NCBI GenBank assembly: GCA_029931535.1
Contig: JAQPZY010001659.1
Coordinates: 4,346,001 to 4,410,000, forward strand
From: Margaritifera margaritifera
Lineage: Eukaryota > Mollusca > Bivalvia > Unionida > Margaritiferidae
Direction: 5' to 3'
DNA: 64,000 nt
The notes beneath the pieces are model-generated. The model searched no databases. It was not told where the DNA came from and was given only the letters and a program-made list of their open reading frames with translations. Shown in pieces: positions 22,131 to 34,075 of the stretch. The position numbers and the translations under genes are program-made. How positions within the stretch are numbered: position 1 is the stretch's first letter; each line of letters opens with the position of its first letter.

Positions 22131-22682
22131 AAAAAAAGCATTTGTTAGAATAAATTGAAAACAAAATGAAAACCTGCACAGGACAGATAAGAGAGGTGAG
22201 AAAGCAACAGCTAGTGTTTGCTTCAAATTTAAAGATTAAGAGAAAATTACAATTACTTGAAAAGAATAAATACATCGAAGAATAATGAAAAACTTCGAAA
22301 AACAGATGAAAAGTTTAATCATCTGGGCTGATTCGAGTTCAGAGTTTTCTGTGTCATTTGTCGGTTCTAATTGTGACTCACATTCTTATTCATTACTGAT
22401 AATTCTAGTTCCAGCTATCATCGAGTTCTGAATCCAAATTTTATAAGAATTCCTGTCGTATGTGTTCCAAACTCAAACAATCAAAACAAAGCATTCGTAT
22501 ATCCGATACTGATTAGCATCAAAAAGTGTTTCTTTCAAAAAATTCGATTATGAAATGTTTTTGGTGAAAGAAACAGCAAGTTTTATTACTTGACTACTGT
22601 GTTATTTACGTACGTTAATATAACGCTATCATAATTTGCGTATATGTAACACGTGTAATAACACTTTTTATTTTATTCTAGG

Positions 22683-22733
22683 CAGTGAAATACTGGATTT
22701 TCCGAGAGTAATAATTGTGATATTTCACTGCAG
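22683..22733. repeat. Short inverted repeat
   Basis: 'gcagtgaaata' at 22683 is matched by 'tatttcactgc' at about 22723-22733, giving a hairpin of about 11 bp per arm with a 28-nt loop, close to the tRNA-like sequence. Confidence 0.6.
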
Positions 22734-22771
22734 TGAAAAAATATCATGATATTTTTTAACTTGCAGTTAAT

Positions 22772-22843
22772 AGCTCGCGTGGTGTAGTGTTAAAGATGGC
22801 CATTTCGCATCCCGGCGAACGGGGTTCAAATCCAGTAACAGAC
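22772..22843 (+). pseudogene. tRNA-like sequence (tRNA pseudogene or SINE head)
   Basis: An A-box-like 'tggtgtagtgttaaagatgg' and a perfect B-box-like 'ggggttcaaatcc' have tRNA-like spacing. The 5' end (gctcgcg) cannot pair with the 3' side (agtaacagac), and the anticodon stem pairs poorly, so a functional tRNA is unlikely. A run of A follows at about 22846, as after a retroposed copy. Confidence 0.55.
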
Positions 22844-23065
22844 ATAAAAAAAAAATTTTTCATTTTCTTTTTATCTGATATTTTACCTTGAATTGGGAAG
22901 AAGCATTATGTAACTACTGATATTTTATGTGCAAATATACACAAAACAGAGCAAATCATAAACGATAAACCGCTGACATTATCGCGCGGGATGCAGTAAG
23001 AAATCAGCTACATCAGTGTGTTATACAAATTGCTAGACAATACGCTTGAGCATAAAATAAAAAGA

Positions 23066-23222
23066 ATATTTGCTCTCTCCGAGTGAATAACGGATATATT
23101 TCATCTCGTGGGTGAAAAACTTAAGTATTTTCACTCGTGGCTTCGCCACTCGTGAAAATACTGAGTTTTTCACCCACTCGATGAAATATATCCGTTATTC
23201 ACTCGTTTCAAGCAAATATCCT
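23066..23222. repeat. Long near-perfect foldback palindrome
   Basis: The left arm (from 'aatatttgctc', including 'gagtgaataacggatatatt' and 'gggtgaaaaac') pairs with the right arm ('gtttttcaccca' through 'aatatatccgttattcactc' to 'agcaaatatcc'). Each arm is about 75 nt with few mismatches, and the turn at 'tggcttcgcca' is tight. The layout suggests a foldback element or MITE. Confidence 0.85.
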
Positions 23223-23899
23223 CTCTATAACGTCACAAATTACGTCATAACATAATGCAATGGAAAGGCGTAACGCCCGATGCATCAAAATGTATTATAT
23301 AATTAAATGATGACGATTCGGTATTTACACGTCGATAAATTTACTTTGTGATTGATTAGGTAAAATTTACACTTCGACAAATACCCCGCCATAATCATTG
23401 AATCCTTATAATTCCAATTTTACTTCCTTCTGTCGTCAGATGTTCAAAAAATGGGATTTTAGGTAGCACCTAATTTTCTTTCATGTGCCTCGTGACATAA
23501 CGCCAGAATAACTAGACCGTACAAAATCACAACACAAAATTGACGAGGGTCATAGTTATGTTTATTGAGAAACTTAATATTTTCCATGTTTAGCATTTGC
23601 TGCCCTTGCTTTCTACGCATTACGTTTTGTTTAAAAAGAAGAAAACAAAAACCTACTTGTCCAATTTAGTCAGATCCTTTGCACAACGTCATATGACCAT
23701 GACCTTGGATAATAACAGCTGATATAACGATTGTGCAAACTTAGTTTTTAAGCAAAACTGTAGTATTTTGGGATTTTATCTATGAAAAACAGGGAAACTT
23801 GAGCAAGGGGAAGCAATCCCTGTCCAAATAAAGGTAACAAATTAAATACATGGTACACTGCAACAAAAACAATTTTAATTTTGTGTCATGTGCAACAGC
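23223..23899. other. Spacer, nothing recognised
   Basis: AT-rich sequence with 'cgtcacaaattacgtcat' next to the foldback, which may belong to it. No coding signal. Confidence 0.5.
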
Positions 23900-24730
23900 G
23901 CTTTATAATAGTTGCCTGGGCCCATCCAGTTTTGCAATGTGAAGTGAAATGTGTAGTTGTTGAAGGTTGAGTTGCTCGCAAAGCCTGCCATATGCTTTGT
24001 TTGGTTACACAATTGAGTGGTGGAGTGCATGAAGGACTGTGCAATTAGGATGTGTGAACTTCGGATTGCAGATTTTGTCGGGTGTAGCAAATTTTAATCT
24101 AAAGGAAAAAGGTGGAGGGGGAGAGGGTTGATGAAAGGAGTTGATACAGACAAAGCTTGACCACCAATAGTCATATTTTTCAAAACTGAACTGATAAGTT
24201 GTTTTTTTAAGTGCTCGGTCTGCGACTGTAAGGTTTGAGAGCCCCCCCCCCCCGCCCCCGTAATCTGTCATAAATACAATATTTCTGGTGGCAAACCCAG
24301 CGTCAGTCATAGCTTGAATAGCTGTCGCGCCGAGTGATGTACCAGTGTAGTGCTGGACTCCTGCATTCTTCCAAATGTCTGGCATGAATGAGGAGAATTG
24401 TGTTGGTTTACAGGTTCGCAGGTATACCATTTGTCAGCTAATTCAGATGATTTCAGCGTTTCTTTTCTGCTTTGTCAGATTTCATCGGCAAGAATTTGCG
24501 GATTTTACTGGACATGTGCTCGTGCCAGATGTATATAATCTCTTAAAACTCAGCTTTTTCCTCAACACCACCTTGGTGATTTTGTAAACTTTTTCACGAG
24601 TTAGAGTGATCTACTCCATGCCCGATTCATCAATTTCAACCTTTAAAGAAGTTGGAGTCATTTGATGGTGAAATTCTACACCTCTGGTCACAAAATAAAT
24701 ACGTACAAGGCACCAGATTCGGAATCGAAG
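23900..24730 (-). pseudogene. Crypton-type (DUF3504) tyrosine recombinase relic
   Basis: From high to low coordinates the minus strand reads FVTRGVEFHHQMTPTSLKV and DESGMEY, then VVLRKKLSFKRLYTSGTSTC with PVKS, then KPTQFSSFMPDIWKNAGV, then GATAIQAMTDAGF with ATRNIVFMT, and finally GFASNSTFNNYTFHF. These fit the Crypton/ZMYM-KIAA1958-type recombinase, namely the '...CPV..L..YL', 'HSLRATAI..M...GF....I...SGH' box and the late 'F..C.FN...F' tail. The expected H-x-x-R of the catalytic box is T-x-x-G here (YTGTSLGA), and a poly-C run interrupts at 24243-24254. It is therefore inactive. The + ORF at 24375-24587 is its antisense shadow. Confidence 0.68.
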
Positions 24731-25889
24731 TGCGACATGGTCAGGTCAGATTTTTGAAGATATGCATTGACTTTCCCTAAATCTTCAGGTGAAATTACTT
24801 GATAGTGCTATGTTGGTCTTGAAATACCTGATTTTACGTTAAATTTTAATTCACTAATGAGTTAGCATGTTTGAATTCTTTGCCTTTGACAATTTAATTT
24901 TCTTTTCCAATGTTCTTTAAACTTCTAAGTATGGCTGCGCGAATATTTTTCAAAGAATTCTTATAATATTCATGTTCCTAACCTAATCAACTGGTATTTT
25001 TGTAACCCTGGGGGATAAGAATTTCGATTAGGCGTCTGCGTAGAACCTTCTTAGGTGGCCACACAGTTCATTTTATATGATTGTGTTGAAGTCCAGCTTG
25101 TGTCCAATAGTTTGAATGACACCAAGCTTTAAAACAGAAAAGAATATTCATAATCATACAGTTTGTATTCTTTGGAAGCTCATGTTGAATGACAGAAAAG
25201 GACATAACATTTTTTCTCTCACCCACAATGAAGAGTGTCATATTATGCATTTGATCCAGCATGGTACAATTTATTAAGATTTCTCACAAATTTATTCTTC
25301 GGTTTCTAGAACTTAAAATTGAAGTCTCATGTATTTTTTAGTGATTGAATAAACTACATGTATGTATGTGATATGGTTATATTAGGATTTCTTATCCTTC
25401 AATATTTAAATATCTGTCATTTATACAGAAGATTTATTTCTATAAGTAAACCAAATAAGTGTTGCAATTTATTTTTCTTTTGTGTGAGTGACCACTGATC
25501 TAAATAATAATTCAAATATACCACATTTTTCAATATCATGAAGTGATGTTGGGGGAGGGGCAATGGTCCTGTCATATCAGCAAACTGTGTCCTATATTAA
25601 ATGTTCAAGATATACCCATCACAGATATTTCATATAATTAGGTTGGGGTTTTTTTGTTGTTGTTATTTTGGCGTAAAGAAATAATTCACTCTTTGAATAA
25701 TGTTCTCATAAATGTGTGTTTGTGGGTGTGGTCAGATTCACACCTACCCATCATATACAAGACACGAAAAGATGTACAAGTACACACACACACACACACA
25801 CTTGAAGAAAAAACAAAATACCATAGAAAACGCCAATGCCCCATTTGGTGTTACGTTCGGTTGCCTCTAAGTTCTGGTTTATTTCTGTA
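24731..25889. other. Spacer
   Basis: No clear gene. (AC)n at 25783-25802. If the Crypton relic had upstream coding sequence on the minus strand it would lie here, but no conserved block was recognised. Confidence 0.5.
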
Positions 25890-26295
25890 GTTTAAAATTC
25901 ATCTTCTGATATTTTCTTGAAACTTCGAAGCTGCCCCTCAGCATCTTCTAATTTGTTTGACGTAGTTCCCACTCTATTATTGATCCTGTTTTCCATGTCT
26001 TTGATGCCGGTGGTCGTCGTGGGGATTCTGAGTTTTGCTGTTATTCTGTTTCATTTTCAGCGCGTTTAATATCCACTACAATATCATAAAATCCATCAAC
26101 ATCTTTCTACAGACCTGCTAGTATTTCATCTAGTTCCTGATCTTCTAATTGTTTCAAATGAATAGGAAGTTGCATGCTGGACGAAGAAGCAGACGAACAC
26201 CAAAAGTGTATAGATATTGGAAAAGGAGAAGAAAGGCTTTCAGTTCTATTTGTTTGCACAAATTTAAATTTAACGGAGAAAACAAATCGTTTCAC
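25890..26295 (-). pseudogene. Possible decayed coding region, family unknown
   Basis: The minus strand reads, with a few stops, QLEDQELDEILAGL, then FYDIVVDIKRAENETE, then SESPRRPPASKTWKTGSI and SFEVSRKYQKMNF. The composition is protein-like and acidic/basic patterned. It lies upstream (on the minus strand) of the Crypton relic and could be its N-terminal part, but this is inference. The overlapping + ORF (26149-26451) is the alternative reading; it has no family resemblance I can see. Confidence 0.3.
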
Positions 26296-26869
26296 TATGC
26301 CGTGTCTGAAGTGATAGTTAAATTGGAAACAGTATTGGAAACCGAAAGTAGTCCCCAGAATTTACCTATTTGTAAACAATCTAGATCTGTATCACACGAT
26401 CGTCAATATACAATCACACTGCAGAAACCCCAGTCAATTCATAATAACTGAAATTATTTCAAAGTCATCTCACTACACTACACTATTCTACGGTTTGGTC
26501 AAACAAAGTCACCATTTTTTTGTCACTCGATAAATATAATCTTCCATTTGTGCTCATTTCAAATGAAATTTATGAAACGAGTCGAATAGTTTCATTCTTA
26601 TAGAAATGATTGGAATCGTTTTATAAACTTTATGTGAAATGAGTACAAATGTAAGATCCTCTATATATTAAGTGAGCCCAGCTCCAAAGTTGAAGCAAAC
26701 TTTAGTTTTAACCTGAACATAACGATTATTCACAAACCCAATATTTACGATTCAAAACGTCTGTTACAGGTATATGATGCACTTGTCAGAGATTTTGAAT
26801 TATGTATCAATACTTAGGCAGGTGAATCCGCAGTAATTGAGACAGTAAGCGATTTTGCGAAGAAACATC

Positions 26870-27110
26870 TAAGAAACATCAGAAATGTGGTTATATTTCC
26901 CAGAAAGGCCAAATCGGGTATTTTCATATTTTAAAAAGTAAAAGCGGCTTCAAAACATTGGGAATCTTTGGAAGATCACATGCAAAAAGGTGAGCTCATT
27001 TTGTGTGACATTTTGAAGAAACGATGAGATTCACCTTGAGGTTCTTCAAAATGCCCACACAATATTTGACACGTATTAACACCTTGCTCTATGCTAGAAA
27101 ATTTACGGTA
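26870..27110. repeat. Duplicated block E, copy 1
   Basis: Aligns in the same orientation with 33815-34075: shared 'gatcacatgcaaaa', 'ggtgagctcattttgt', 'attttgaagaaa', 'gattcaccttga' and 'caccttgctctatg'. No coding function was recognised. Confidence 0.75.
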
Positions 27111-28799
27111 ATAAGTATTCAGTCAATTTTGTTTGCATCGAAATGAAATTTTAAATAAATTCAAAGCTATGCAACCATGTAACATATTGATGTGTTTAGT
27201 AGGTGCATTTGTAAGAAATAAATCTACTCTAAGTCTATGTTTTCCCACCTTTAATAAGGAAAACAATTTTGAAATATGCACAAGATAACTAATCTATTTA
27301 CTTATTTCATTTGCACGCAGAATACAATTAGCATTGAATACATTTAGGGTGCTGAAGGATCAAAACAATGTGATCACCATGGATTTAATAGTAATGTTGT
27401 GAAAGCCCGTTGAAGGCCCTTCAATGATTACGCTTTATTCATGTGACAATGCTCCAAAAATGTTTCTTTAGTAACCTTTTGTTTTTTTTCATGAGGATGC
27501 TGTAAACAGGGTTGTGGGGTGGGGGTCGGGTGGGTAGGGTTGGGGGTTGGATATAGACCAATATAACTAATTCATCAGTTGTTAGTTTGGCAGCTTGCAT
27601 CAAGACAAAGATGCTAAAGGGAATTAAAATTCCCTACGGCCAGATTCCGATCTGGAATCGTTTGGTGAGTTGTAGCTTTCTTTGTCTATGTGGCTACGAT
27701 CAATCTGTGGTATTTGCAATCATTATTGCAGTTTCTCATATTCTGAATTATCCGGCAAAGAATCACTTGGATGACTTTAGCAGAACTAAAAGAATGACAC
27801 ATCTTTAATTTAGGAATTGAATTAAGTAACTTTCTGCAGATATATGATATTGCAGAATGCGTGTACAAATGTATGTCATCCATGGAAAAAAAATGCCCTT
27901 TCGTTTGTATTTTTTATTCAACGGTTTATCTTATACTTCAAGTAAGACAATATAGATTGGCCGAAATGTCTTTATTAGTTTTAATTTGATGATTCTGCAG
28001 CTTTTAGTGAACTGCAGTTCTTGATAGGCAAATATAATTTGTAGCGGGATGATAAGGATGGAAGAGTGATCTGAACCCAGTGCTTTCATAGTTATTTCGG
28101 TTTTTTTTATACACACGCTCTCAGTAACAATAACTAGATTTCAACTATAATTGTTACCTTCAAGCTTTGGGGTGAGTCGATATCATGCCATTTTGTTTAC
28201 AAGACGAAAACAAATAAATAAAATATAGTTGCTTCGTGTGCTGACAACTTGTATATTTTAACGTCATTCATTTTATAATACATTCATGAGAAACTTGCCA
28301 CATTGCTGATCTCTAAGTCAATTATATGTCAAAATCTGTAACATATCTAGACTAGACAACGTTTACACCAAAAATACTATACTCTTGTGACAATTAAACA
28401 AAATTGTATTCATACAAGATTTTTGCGCAACAATATATATTTACCTCTTCCCGTGACTCCTAACTGTTAAATTCAGGCCCTATTCAAATTAAATGATCAC
28501 TTAAATGTTTGCAGTTGAAAGTTTTCTATTTAGGTATACTCAGATAAGATGAGTAATTTTCATTTCGCTATGTTTTTATTGGGTCAGTTGTCAGGTTGTG
28601 ATCCTCTGTTTTATCCAATGTAATAGTCATCTGTCTTGTTCCAGTATAAATGTATAGCTTTCGATGTCCCTCATTAGAACATGCTAAATTTAGATTTTGC
28701 CAAAGGATGTCACACATCCGTTAACAATCTGTTGTTGCAGAGGAACACGTTCTTGCTAACAAATGATCATATTTTAGTTCTTGCATAAACTAGTTCAGA
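27111..28799. other. AT-rich spacer
   Basis: No supported gene. A G-rich run lies at 27510-27552. Two adjacent small hairpins lie at 27631-27662 ('gggaatt' aa 'aattccc', then 'ccagat' tccg 'atctgg'). Confidence 0.5.
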
Positions 28800-30290
28800 C
28801 AATATATACAGTACACCAGTTATTAGAAGCTCATGCGTGAAACTAGGTCAAAAAAATATCCAACAGCTTTTCACTTTTTTGTTGTGCAGCTCATACATAC
28901 AACTAAGCTACACATTCCTCTACACTGCATCAGCGTGCCCTTTCGGTGTAGCTCGTGCATAAAACTAGGTCAGAAATTACTCCAGAAAATGTCACCGATG
29001 GTTTTTATGTCAGGCATGCATATAACTAGGGCCGAAATTACTAAACAGCGTTTCATAGGTGACATATTTGTTATCTAGCTCATGCATAACAGTAGGTCAG
29101 ATATCACTCAACCCTCTGTAACGAGTGATACTTTTATGCAGCTCGTGCATAACACTAGGTCAGAAATCACTGAACTATGCCTCACCGGTAATTTTATTTA
29201 AATCATGCGTTCAGGTAGGTCAGACAGGACAAAACAATGTGTTACCAGTACGGAGGCTTGTTTCCCACATCGGGCATAATATCGTCGTTGCAAATATTAG
29301 ATCCCCTCGGTAAAGAACAAGTAACCGCCTCGTTTTTCTTTCTTTTCCACAAAGCTGAAGCAAAATATATCACAATTTCTTTTTTTCAAGAGCGTATCAC
29401 CTGTGAGGTTTTTAATACATTGTATGATATCAGATTGTTTGCAAAGGAAGAGTCTGTTTTAGGTATATCCGACGAAAATCTGGTAATTATTACCACGCTC
29501 ATTATTCCACCCGAGAGGCATTAGAAAAGGTGTTATCAGTTTCAAAATACTCATGAATTGTGCGAGTTGAATAAGAAGTTATTATTCCAGTCAAAAATCA
29601 AAGTAGTTTTCTCCCCTGCGTGAGTCAATGTGCTGCTATAACATCGTGCACACAAATGAGCTCCTACATGTAACTGTCGTATGTGCACGATCTAACGGCA
29701 TTATTTACATACAATAAAAAAAATCTAAAGTATAGATAGGAACACATTTTTAAAAAATGACTTTGACATATAAACAATACAAAATTAGGATGAATAATGC
29801 CTCAAAATTATTACAGAAAAGTTATTTAATGAACAATAACCTAAAGAACCCTCTTAATATTTTAAAATATTTCTTATATGTTTGCTACTTTTGATCCTAT
29901 TTGTCCAGCAAGGGAGTGAATTCAGTGTAAATGTATGAGGAATATCCATCAAATGGTTTAGGAAATATTCGCAAATAAAAAAATAAAAACTTTAACCAAA
30001 AACTTAGCGAAAAGTATCGACGACTGTGACATTGACTCCAGGCTTTAGGGGCGAGCGAGCATGTCGCAGATTTTATTCTCTTAGATTTATAATGATTCAC
30101 GCCAAGAATGACGAGAATCTATCAAGAGGTTTACGACATATACGTCAATGAAACACTTGAACCAAAACCCTAACAAACTGTTGACGACCACAACGCCGCC
30201 TCCGCTGCCAGAGAATTGACTGCTACGTCTCGCTTCACACTAACCTGTGCTCGTCAGAAACGAAGAGACTGTTCTTGACTGAATGGCGGT
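28800..30290. repeat. Duplicated block D, copy 1, with an internal ~65-bp degenerate tandem
   Basis: 28800-29370 and 29890-30290 match 32690-33240 and 33245-33620 in order and orientation. The first part consists of about seven diverged units around 'gctc.tgcataaaactaggtcagaaattact'-type sequence. About 530 bp at 29373-29900 is absent from copy 2. Part of it (29528-29640) is itself repeated at 30385-30500. Confidence 0.75.
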
Positions 30291-31049
30291 GTTCTCTTTA
30301 CCGACGACTAAAATAGTGTAATCATAACGTGCTAAATATTCCAACCTGTTGTGTCTAATAGTTGAATGCATAAGAGTCTATACAGAAGATGCTATCATTT
30401 TCGAAATACTCATGAATGTTAGTAGTTGAAAACAAACAAGTTATCATATCAGTTGAAAATCAAAGTATATTTCAGCCCTGCGTTGAAAAATGTGCTGCGT
30501 CCATGTGGAGCCATCACATCTTTTAGGACTTGCCTGTTGATCCTACTGTGTGGATCCGTGCATATGTAGAAAAAAGGACAAACAAAAGAAAACACAGGTG
30601 CTCCAGATATTTAATAACCTGAAATGATTTTGGCAGCTTTACGTTCTCCAGGCAGTAATAAAAAAGTAAACGGAAATAGTTATATTTGTTTGAGAAGCAT
30701 CAATCTTGTGGCGTGTATGGAAATGACTTGTAAGACATACCTGGTGATTCTATTTTGAATGGATAGAAAAATGTACAGAAGAAAGCCGATGCTCTAGAGA
30801 TTTTAATTAAACGTACATGGAAGTGTCATTGGAATATGTAAACTGCTACTTGCAATATAAACTTTGTTTTCTTACGATATTTTAACATAAAATTGTAAAT
30901 TTCAATTTCCATTTTACTTTCGGGAATACAATTATTGTATTCATCTTTATTTTGACCACACCTTTGTGTTAAAACCATTATTTATTAGGTTGAATACAAA
31001 TGTCTGTAAAGATATCAATGAATCTTTGCCATTTATTTCTGTATAACTT

Positions 31050-31053
31050 TTAT

Positions 31054-31096
<43 letters not shown>

Positions 31097-31160
31097 GACG
31101 CTAAGGATTATGCTGACGTGGCGTTAAACCCTATAATACATGCATACATATATACATATG
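31050..31160 (+). repeat. (CT)n tract plus SINE/LINE-type tail remnant
   Basis: (CT)n at 31058-31095 is followed by 'acgtggcgttaaaccct' and then 'catgcatacatatatacata'. 'GGCGTTAAACCC' plus a short-period tail is a typical retroposon 3' end in molluscs (recalled). A similar tail sits at about 52495-52540. Confidence 0.55.
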
Positions 31161-31992
31161 TCCTCTCTCTTTCTTTGTTTTGAGCACTCAGCTGTTGACT
31201 GCTGTCGTAGGCTGAAGTTTATAAAAAGAACACAGTTCAGTTTTAAATTTTTTTTTTTTTTAAATGTAGAATTATCAGTACAATTATAAAGAAACTATTG
31301 TACTGAAACTCTAAAGGGAAAAAGTGGCGGCCGTGGATTAAGTAGAATAAACTGCATAGTATCATTATGAATTTAACGGTACATCGCTCTATGACGGACA
31401 CATCATTCAGCACAAATCTTCTGAAAACAAGCAGAAAGTTAAATTTGCTCTCCAAATGAGAGAAATACACAGGTATTCTCTCTTTGCAATCTGTATAAAG
31501 TATTACTTTCTAAAAGTATAATGGCTCACTCCATATGTACGCTGTATCTTGCAAAAGTTTATAAGCAGCTGTACTGTATCATCTTAAAATGGTTATATAG
31601 TAGAAACTTTACATACAGTCAAAGAGTTGAATATGTCTTAGAGAACACATGCTGTTTAGAAGAGGTTTATTTTGTATAGTGCCACAAAGAGATCTAAACT
31701 CCATACAAAATGAACACTGATGGACATTAATTAAAATCATGTAAAAATCTGTGTTATAACTACGTTTTCTTTTAGATATAGCATTTTGTTCACATAACTT
31801 TGATCTGGTATGTTGGTTTTCACACTCAGTTCTGTTAAATGTGGTCAAAAAAAGGCGTATATGCGTGGGTGGCGATCTGAGCTACGTACACAGTTTTGAA
31901 TGGAACACAAAACGGGCTTTAAAAAATTGTGAAACCCAAAAGGAGTCTCACAAATGTCATCAAAATAGTACTAACTTCTCGGTCTCTCTTGG
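31161..31992. other. Spacer
   Basis: Only 75-79-codon ORFs on the minus strand, without recognisable domains. No repeat was noticed. Confidence 0.5.
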
Positions 31993-32687
31993 TCTCTTCA
32001 GTCACTTTTGCTTGTGAACATGACTGGAGAAATAGCACCTGCTGTCCAAGTTCCATCCCAAAGATTCACTCCAGAGCCAATCAAAATCTTGAACTCAAAA
32101 GAACTGACGAGGTTAGTATGTGTTAAAGACATGTACCCCATGTATTAAAGTGAGATGAAATTACTACAAAAAATGCGATCACCAGTTAAATAATTATAAG
32201 CTGTGTGCTGCTATTCATTGCTATCTGCATTCATTGAAATATAAATTAAAACTTACTCAAAGCAACTTCACCTTTAATTGCTTTTAACCAATGGATATAA
32301 ATTACTTCAGAAATTCCTCAGTAAGGCTCCATGGTCATCTTTTATAAAACATATCTCTTCAATCACTTTTGCTTGTGAATATGACTAGAGAAATACAAAT
32401 CTCCACCTTCAATTAAAATCTTGAACTAAAAAAAACAAACGTACGAGACTAGTTAGTCTTACAAATATGTGTCCCATGTATAAAATTGAGAATGAAATCA
32501 CTGAAACATGTGATCACGAGTAAAAATATTATAAGCTGCGTGGTTCTATAACCATCTGCATCTATGAAAATATAAATGAAAACTGACTCAAAGCTACTTC
32601 AAGTTTAATTTTTCTTAACCAATGGATATAAATTAGGTCAGAAATTCCTCAGCAAGGTTTCATTGCCATCCTTTATAAAACATATAG
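31993..32687. repeat. Tandem duplication of a ~360-bp segment
   Basis: 31993-32353 and 32354-32687 align throughout: 'tctcttca.tcacttttgct', 'caatggatataaatta', 'aattcctcag.aagg' and 'ttttataaaacatat' occur in both. The offset is 361 bp. The second copy directly abuts duplicated block D copy 2. Confidence 0.85.
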
Positions 32688-32689
32688 CT

Positions 32690-33620
32690 GATACACCAGT
32701 TATCAGAAGCTCATGTATAAAACTAGGTCACAAATTACCCAACAGAGTGTCACCAGAGATTTTTTGCAGCTCATACATAAAGTTCACCCACAAATTCCTG
32801 AACACTGGATCGGAGTATCCTTTTGGTGTAGCTCATATATACAACTAGGTCAGAAATTACTCAAGAATATGTCACAGTTGGTTTTCTATGTTACTTATGC
32901 ATAGAACTAGGGCCGAAATTACTAACCAGCGTGTCAACGGTGACATATTGTTTGGCTCATAGATAACACTAGGTTAGAAATGGGTCAACACTCCATTACG
33001 AATGACATTTGTATGTAGCTAGTGCATAAAGCTAGGTCGAAAATCACTTAGCTATGCCTCGCCGGTGATTATATTTAAATCATGCCATCAGCTAGGTCAG
33101 AATGGCCAAAACAACGTGTACCCGAACGGAGGTTTGGTTCCTACATCAGCGAAAATCGTATACACCTTGCGAAAATTACATGGCAAATTGGTAAAGAGCA
33201 AGGAACCGCCTTGCTTCTCTTTCTTTTATATAATGCTGAGGCAAAATGTCTATCTAAGGGAGTGAATTCAGTGTAAATATATGAAGAACATCCATCAATG
33301 GATATAGGAAATATTCGCAAATAAAGAAACACATTTCCAACAAAACATTAGCGACAAAATATCGACGACTCTGGCATTGACTCCAGGATTTTGGGGAGCG
33401 CGAGCACGTCGCAAAATATATTCTCTTAGCTTTATAATGATTCTCGCCAAGAATGATGAGAATCTGTCAAGTGGTTTATGACATATACGTCAATGAACAA
33501 TTTTAAACAAAACCTTAACAAACAGTTAACGACCACAGCGCAGCCTCCGCCGCCGGAAACTTTACTCCTATGTCTTCCTTCCCACTAAAGTGGGGTTGTT
33601 AAAAAGGAAGAGTAGTTTCT
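32690..33620. repeat. Duplicated block D, copy 2
   Basis: Compact partner of 28800-30290, again with the ~65-bp degenerate units ('aactaggtcaga') near 32720, 32845, 32905 and 33035. It lacks the ~530-bp segment present in copy 1, where 'gctgaggcaaaa' passes directly to 'agggagtgaattcagtg'. Confidence 0.75.
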
Positions 33621-33814
33621 TAAGTGAATCAAAGTTAGTTTTAGATAACGCACTGTATTAATAGGTTTGCCTTGCTGTGTGTTCTTTATATTCGTCAGGG
33701 GAGAAAGATTAGGAATATAATATTAAGGGAAATTTCGTCAGTCTTATGCCCTTCATGAGGTAGGGCTGTCATTGGTCGTGTTATGAGTATTGTCCCTGTG
33801 TTAATTATCAAAGA

Positions 33815-34075
33815 AAACATTGGGATGATGCCAACAAAATATGGTTAAATTTCCTAGAAATATCAGATCGCGCAGTTCTTCGTCTTTTCAAAGATAAAAA
33901 TTCCTTTAAAATATAAGTAATCCTTGGATGATCACATGCAAAAGGTGAGCTCATTTTGTTTGGCATTTTGAAGAAATGATGGGATTCACCTTGATGTTCT
34001 TCAGAATTTCCACATAATATTTGATACTTATTAGCACCTTGCTCTATGGTAAAACTTTTATCAGCCATCATTCTT
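33815..34075. repeat. Duplicated block E, copy 2
   Basis: Partner of 26870-27110 in the same orientation. The minus ORF at 33808-34113 (101 codons) covers it. The matching frame in copy 1 is not open over the same length, so coding is not supported. Confidence 0.7.

Noticed and set aside
22772..22843. Functional tRNA gene
   Set aside because: A and B boxes are present but the acceptor and anticodon stems do not pair.
24375..24587. 70-codon plus ORF
   Set aside because: Antisense to the Crypton-type recombinase relic.
26149..26451. 100-codon plus ORF
   Set aside because: No family resemblance; the opposite strand reads more like decayed coding sequence.
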